A stretch of 64,000 nt of DNA from Emiliania huxleyi CCMP1516 (Eukaryota > Haptophyta > Isochrysidales > Noelaerhabdaceae). Below, piece after piece: positions 59,638-64,000 of this stretch. Numbering within the stretch: position 1 is the stretch's first letter; each line of letters opens with the position of its first letter. The translations under genes were made by a program, and so were the position numbers. The notes under the pieces were generated by a model, which saw only the letters and a program-made list of their open reading frames with translations, searched no databases and was not told the origin of the DNA. The stretch lies in contig NW_005197877.1 of NCBI RefSeq assembly GCF_000372725.1, forward strand, positions 226,919 to 290,918. The letters run 5' to 3'.

Positions 59638-60500
59638 CCTCTGGGGGGAGGTGGGGGCCCCCGGAGGCACCGTGCGCCGCGCCGCAGTGCGGAAACGGGG
59701 CTCCGGCTCTACTAGTCTCTACTAGCACCGACTTCCCGATTAAGCTAGGTTAATCAGAGGGCAGATTTGGAGAGATCTCGAGGAGTACACACAGATAGAC
59801 CCTCCAATCATGAGAAACCTCCAACCTGATCGGTCGTACTGACCGCCGACAGATCACTCCAGACAGCAGACAGGCCGACGTCTGCACGCGGCCGGCCGGG
59901 CGAGAGGCTTGACATGATCCGACCCTGCGACCCTGACGCTGCTGCTCTAGCTATCAGATAACTGCTGACTGCTGCCACAATGTGTGACCGGTGCTGGCCC
60001 ACTTGGCGGCCTTCCCGGTCAGTGGTGAGGCGCAGTTCAGAGCTGTCGATGGCGCGATGCCGCACTGGTCCCACATTGGTGACACGAGACCACCACGTTT
60101 GCCGGTCCAAGGGAGAGGCACTGGCGCTGTCCTGAGAAAGTGCATGGTCCCTCTTGACTGCCCATGCGCGCGAGGCTGTGTAGGCATAGCCTCGAGAGTG
60201 CCAGCAGCCAGTCGCCGAGGCAGTTTGTGACGCGCATTGCGTCAGAAGCGTGCACGCGCTGGAAGGACACCTTCCTACTGGCCGTACGATCAGGTCGTCA
60301 CTGAATGCTTGATACTAAGGCCGCGAGCTATGCAGGTGGTCAATTGTGCAGCAGGGCACGGTCAGCAGCGCCGACAGGCTGTCGCAAGGCGTGATAGCAT
60401 GGCCGCAAGTACGGCGAATTCCTTGAAAACAAGTAAAAAATCGCGCAAAAAAGAAAAAATTCCCGAAAAAATCGGCGCCTGCGGCGGGCCGTGGGACCCC
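59638..60500 (-). repeat. ~870-bp dispersed repeat, copy B (inverted relative to copy A)
   Basis: Reverse complement of 22537-23408. CTCTGGGGGGAGG at 59639 and its complement at about 60538 form an inverted pair, so the full element may reach about 60553. A 100-codon minus-strand ORF (MDRQTWWSRV...) is conserved and open in both copies. Confidence 0.8.
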
Positions 60501-60573
60501 ATCTCCCCCCCGCATGGATACCCTCTTGGGCCCCCGCCTCCCCCCAGAGCCTCACGCTCCGCCGTCCGGCCAT

Positions 60574-60614
60574 GGATGGTTCGATGGAGCTCGCCGAGCT
60601 CCATCGAACCATCC
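60574..60614. repeat. Perfect 19-bp hairpin
   Basis: GGATGGTTCGATGGAGCTC, a 3-base loop, then its exact complement. Confidence 0.95.
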
Positions 60615-61239
60615 AACTCCGGTCACCGGGTCTGAACGCGCTCAGCCTCAGGAAGGAGGTACCAAACCGCGCGAATTCTGCACGCCTCGCTGCACCGCTG
60701 GCTTGACTGAATCAGGCAGCAGCAGGCTGCTGCTGTTGCCACAGCAGCAGTCTGCTGCGGCCCCAATACGCAAGTTAATGACCAGCATTGCTGCCGGGGG
60801 CATTCGAGCCGCCACAGCCGGTGTGCGGCTGTGCACTGCCACCTGCCCGCGGCTACGCACATGTGCGCTCGCATTGGATGAGCCCTGCTGATGGAGACCT
60901 GCATCGCCTAGCTGCACGAGAGCAATGCCGCAGGCGGCGGCCGTGGCATACACTGCGAGCACACTTGGTGCAGCTGCGAGATGCAGCAAGAGCACGTCGT
61001 TCCTGCCTCTGATGCCACTCTCGCGGCTTGTAGCGCGTCACTCGCGCATGCTCTCCAGGAGCTATGGCGGGCGCGTGTGTGGGGCTGTAGCCTGTGTTTG
61101 GCCGGTTCTGACCCGTTTACTATCAGTACCATGCCTGGGCCACAAGAATCGCACACGGGGAGCGGCTCAGGGACCCAGTAAGCCGCGGAATCGCCAAATG
61201 TCACAACCCGGCTCACCCAGGGCTGGACCTAGTCTCGAG

Positions 61240-61378
61240 TTTGTTGCAGCCCCACAGCCGGCGCGCGCTGCCGGGAAGCACCGCTCGCGTGTCGGCCGCA
61301 CTCCCTGGCACCCAGGGAGTGCGGCCGACCGACCAGACCGAGTAGGCTCGACGCCGCGCTCGCTGTGGGGCTGCAACA
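61240..61378. repeat. Palindromic MITE, copy 1
   Basis: Terminal inverted repeats TGTTGCAGCCCCACAGC and complement (17 bp perfect), with an internal perfect 18-bp-arm hairpin at 61291-61329 (GTCGGCCGCACTCCCTGG, loop CAC). It abuts CTCGAG on the left. The shared right flank continues to about 61448. Confidence 0.85.
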
Positions 61379-61457
61379 GTGACAACTCGACAACAAAGTC
61401 GCCGCCGAGCGTGCCACCGACGGCGTCCCGGCGGAGGTGATGGAGTGTGCTAGCAGT

Positions 61458-61590
61458 TGTTCATGAACCATTCATGAACCAGGCCCGGCTCACGAACGGT
61501 TCATGAACGGTTCTGTTCATGGAGGCAGCAGGCGGAGCACGGTTCATGAACCACCCGGTTTATGAACCGATACTGAACGTTCTGTTCATG
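61458..61590. promoter_or_regulatory. Cluster of GTTCATGAAC palindromes upstream of the BTB gene
   Basis: TGTTCATGAACC, CATTCATGAACC, GGTTCATGAACGG, GTTCATGG, GGTTCATGAACCACC and related half-sites recur about eight times in 130 bp, ending about 190 bp before the ATG at 61782. Could be factor-binding sites or a degenerate repeat. Confidence 0.4.
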
Positions 61591-61781
61591 GCGCACTTGG
61601 AGCACTTGGAGTGCAGTCGGCAACCTCACATCCAGGGCCGGTGAGCTGAGAACGTTTTTGCTCTTCTTATGAATCACCAAAAAACACAGTTAGTGCAGGT
61701 GGCCTTGTCGTGCCAGACAGCGGTCCCTGCTGCGATCTGCTGCGCTCCGATTGACACGACAGGGGACATAGGTCCTACTCG

Positions 61782-62873
61782 ATGCCATCGCGCAAGCGCG
61801 CCCGTGCTCCGTCCACGGCGCTGGTCGTGCGGGCCGAGCCCTCTGAGGGCAGCCTGCGCGCGGGCCTGGCCAAGCTGTGGCGCGCGGGCACCTGCTGCGA
61901 CGTGGAGCTCGTGGTGGAGGGCAGGAGCTTCAGCGCCCACCGCGTCGTCCTTGCGGCCGAGTCGCCGTGCCTCGCCGCGCTGGTGTGCGGCGGCTTCGCC
62001 GAGGCCGGGATGCCGCGCATTGAGCTTCAGGAGATCTCCTCCTCGATCTTCGAGCGAGCGCTGGACTTCCTGTACCTGCAAGAGTGCACGCTGGCTTCGC
62101 AGGACGAGCTGCAACCGCTGCTCCGTGCGGCGTGCCACTTCCAGATCGCGCCGCTGCAGGCGGCATGCGAGGCCGCTGTCGCAGAGCGCCTCGACGCGTC
62201 CAATTGCCTTCGCGGCCTGGCCCTCGCCGACGCGCTGACGCTCTCGTCACTCCGGCAGAGCGCCACTGACGTGGCTCTGGCATCCTTTGAGGAGGCGGCG
62301 GCTGCGGAGGACGGCGCGGCGCTCGCCGCGCTGCCCGCGGCTATGGTCGGAGCGCTGCTGGCGAGCGACGAGCTCAAGGTGGCGAAGGAGGAGGCGGTTT
62401 TGGGCGCGGCGAAGGCGTGGCTCGCCGCTCAGCAGCCGGCGGCCTCGAGCGAGGTGGCGCGCGGGCTGCTCGAGCACGTTCGGTTCCCGCTCGTCGATGA
62501 CCTGGCGGCGCTCGAGCGTGACGAGCTTCTGCTGCAGCACCCAGCGCTGGTGATGCGAGCGTACCGCGAGAAAGTGACGGGCGAGGCGACTCCCCGCACG
62601 CGCCGCCGAGGAAAGGCCCTTTCCTACGAGGATCTCGAGATTGGCATGGCGGTGCAAGTGAGCGGCGACGCCGAGTTCGTGAAGGAGCAGTGCAAGCAGG
62701 TGGCGCCTGGAGCCGACGGGATAGCGGGATGGACTGAAGGAGGAGTCATGGAAGCGATGGTCGGCCACGAGTACAAGATCGTCGCTCTTGGCTCTTGCTT
62801 TCGGGCGGCGAAGCTTATCCAGGACGGTGGGAGAAGCTTCTGGTTTCCGTACACCGTGCTGCTGCGCGCGTGA
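61782..62873 (+). CDS. BTB-BACK protein with C-terminal SH3-like (Mind-bomb-type) domain
   Basis: 363 codons from an ATG, single exon. BTB/POZ at about 35-135 (CCDVELVVEGRSFSAHRVVL, LAAESPCLAAL, ALDFLYLQECTL). BACK helices at about 140-265 (ALADALTLSSLRQSATDVAL, GLLEHVRFPLVDDLAALERD). C-terminal ~75 residues (YEDLEIGMAVQVSGDAEFVK to GGRSFWFPYTVLL) fit a small SH3-like domain of the Mind-bomb/HERC2 type. BTB-BACK proteins usually bridge CUL3 to substrates; Kelch repeats are absent. Likely role: CUL3 E3 adaptor with an unusual substrate arm. Confidence 0.85.
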   Translation: MPSRKRARAPSTALVVRAEPSEGSLRAGLAKLWRAGTCCDVELVVEGRSFSAHRVVLAAESPCLAALVCGGFAEAGMPRIELQEISSSIFERALDFLYLQECTLASQDELQPLLRAACHFQIAPLQAACEAAVAERLDASNCLRGLALADALTLSSLRQSATDVALASFEEAAAAEDGAALAALPAAMVGALLASDELKVAKEEAVLGAAKAWLAAQQPAASSEVARGLLEHVRFPLVDDLAALERDELLLQHPALVMRAYREKVTGEATPRTRRRGKALSYEDLEIGMAVQVSGDAEFVKEQCKQVAPGADGIAGWTEGGVMEAMVGHEYKIVALGSCFRAAKLIQDGGRSFWFPYTVLLRA

Positions 62874-63228
62874 GCGAGGCCACGGCGCCCTCCGCCACGA
62901 GCTCCACGTCCCAGCCGCAGGCGATGCCCGCGCGCCACCAGTGCGGCCACCGCAGGACTCGACTGACCCGGCCCCACGCGCCGTCTTCCGCGCGGCGCTA
63001 CGGCCTGGGTCAGTGCGCAATGTTAGTAGCGAAGTTTCGAGCGTACATACATCGTTTCTGTACGTAGTTTCCGTTACTCTTCGCGGCCCACAAGCGCGAC
63101 TACTTTTGGCTAGTTCCAATTCACTCTGACACGCTAATCTTGAAAACGCGTCCAACGGAGCTCCGTGTTCCTCCCAGCGGAATCCGCGCCAAAAGCGTCG
63201 AAAATGTCCCAAAAAAGCGTTTCTCGAG
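62874..63228. other. No gene supported
   Basis: 3' flank of the BTB gene; ends in the left half of the 59.5-kb dispersed repeat. Confidence 0.45.
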
Positions 63229-63369
63229 TTTGTTGCAGCCCCACAGCCGGCGCGCGCTGCCAGGAAGCACCGCTCGCGTGTCGGCGGCACTCCCTGGCAC
63301 CCAGGGAGTGCCGCGAACCGACCAGACCGAATGGGCTCGACGCCGCGCTCGCTGTGGGGCTGCCACAAA
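63229..63369. repeat. Palindromic MITE, copy 2
   Basis: 141 bp, direct orientation relative to copy 1; TTTGTTGCAGCCCCACAG ends with one mismatch between arms. Also abuts CTCGAG on its left. The shared right flank runs to about 63421. Confidence 0.85.
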
Positions 63370-63421
63370 CTCGCCGCCGAGCGTGCCACCGACGGCGTCC
63401 CGGCGGAGGTGATGGAGTGTG

Positions 63422-64000
63422 AGACCTGAGGCTGCGGAGGTGACGCCTGAGGTACCGGTCCGTGCACAGCGACTCAGCCGGCGACCGCCACGGGCTCAGA
63501 TGAGACCTGTCGACGCGTTCCGGCTCAGCTTCACCGTGGTCATCGGGCGTCTGTCGACGTCAGGACCACCCATACAGCTCGCGGGTTTGAGGTCGCAAGA
63601 GCCAAGATGGTGGCGTTTGGACATCCCAACCATCACACAAGACAGCCTGTAGGTGATGGCGGGACGGCGCAGTGTTTGTGGCACTCGGCAGTAGGCACCC
63701 GCGGCACGGCCCCGCTGTCGGCTCTCGCGGGCTGCGGAACCGGCCCCAGAAGGGGACGGTCCGGGCGAGTGTGGCAGCTCCTGCGCTAGTATGGGCACCC
63801 TCGATCACAACACTACTGATCCTGGTCATTAGAGCTGCCAGGGATAGCGTCAGGAGCCGGTAGGAGTCAAAACCCCTCATATTTGAGACATCGTGTCCCA
63901 TATACTCGTGCAACAAGCCTGAGAGCTGAGTTGAACAGGGGTTGTGCGCCAAGCCCTCCTGCTCGGCTCCAGCGAGTAGACAAGTGTTACCATCAACAGA
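63422..64000. other. No gene supported
   Basis: Short ORFs only up to the window edge. Confidence 0.4.

Overview
This is 64 kb of GC-rich, intron-bearing eukaryotic nuclear DNA. The best guess is a marine microalga, most likely a haptophyte, though a pelagophyte-like stramenopile is possible. The reasons are: short introns (about 60-270 nt) of which more than half of those resolved use GC-AG rather than GT-AG; a selenocysteine glutathione peroxidase with a SECIS-like 3' element; expanded ankyrin, RCC1 and MYND families written in Ala/Gly/Arg-rich codons; a 4-20 residue-scale Ala bias almost everywhere; and many small dispersed and foldback repeats. No bacterial operon, tRNA, rRNA or CRISPR array was recognised. 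Exon joins are inferred by eye from splice dinucleotides plus protein-family continuity, not from transcripts.

Layout. 0-8.7 kb: selenoprotein GPx (+), an FkbM-type methyltransferase (-), an alpha/beta hydrolase (+) meeting a solitary RNase H protein (-) tail to tail, and an LRR protein (-). 8.7-12 kb: a three-module ankyrin protein ending in a RING (+). 12-20 kb: repeats and weak ORFs, RidA (+), and a long Ala/Lys/Glu helical-rod protein (+). 20-29 kb: F-box/RCC1 protein (-), an orphan PhyH exon, one copy of an ~870-bp dispersed repeat, an ankyrin-RING protein (-) and a MYND/TPR protein (-). 29.6-30.4 kb: LAMTOR3/MP1 (+), with five resolved exons. 31-38 kb: microsatellites, a secreted VWD/root-cap-like protein (+) and a striking 895-bp foldback element. 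38.3-46.8 kb: an orphan FAD exon, a second F-box/RCC1 (+), a fused aconitase X (-) whose introns start with duplicated exon sequence, an unrecognised small gene (-) and an ankyrin/U-box protein (+). 49-58.5 kb: an A20/AN1 protein (+), a SET-domain gene (-) riddled with repeat-filled introns, a sulfotransferase-like fragment plus Cys-rich protein (+), and a class I methyltransferase (+). 58.5-64 kb: inverted second copy of the 870-bp repeat, two copies of a palindromic MITE, and a BTB-BACK protein (+).

Themes. Seven of about twenty genes are candidate ubiquitin-system components (two ankyrin-RING, one ankyrin-U-box, two F-box-RCC1, one BTB-BACK, one A20/AN1). The ankyrin-RING and ankyrin-U-box genes share a near-identical linker but carry different E3 heads. 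The most unusual signal is in the introns: in the aconitase X and SET genes several introns are exactly one unit of a local duplication (18-31 bp of exon repeated at both ends, with a short tandem-repeat body between), so that either splice pairing restores a single exon copy. Related tandem-repeat bodies recur, always in the sense orientation, in introns of different genes.
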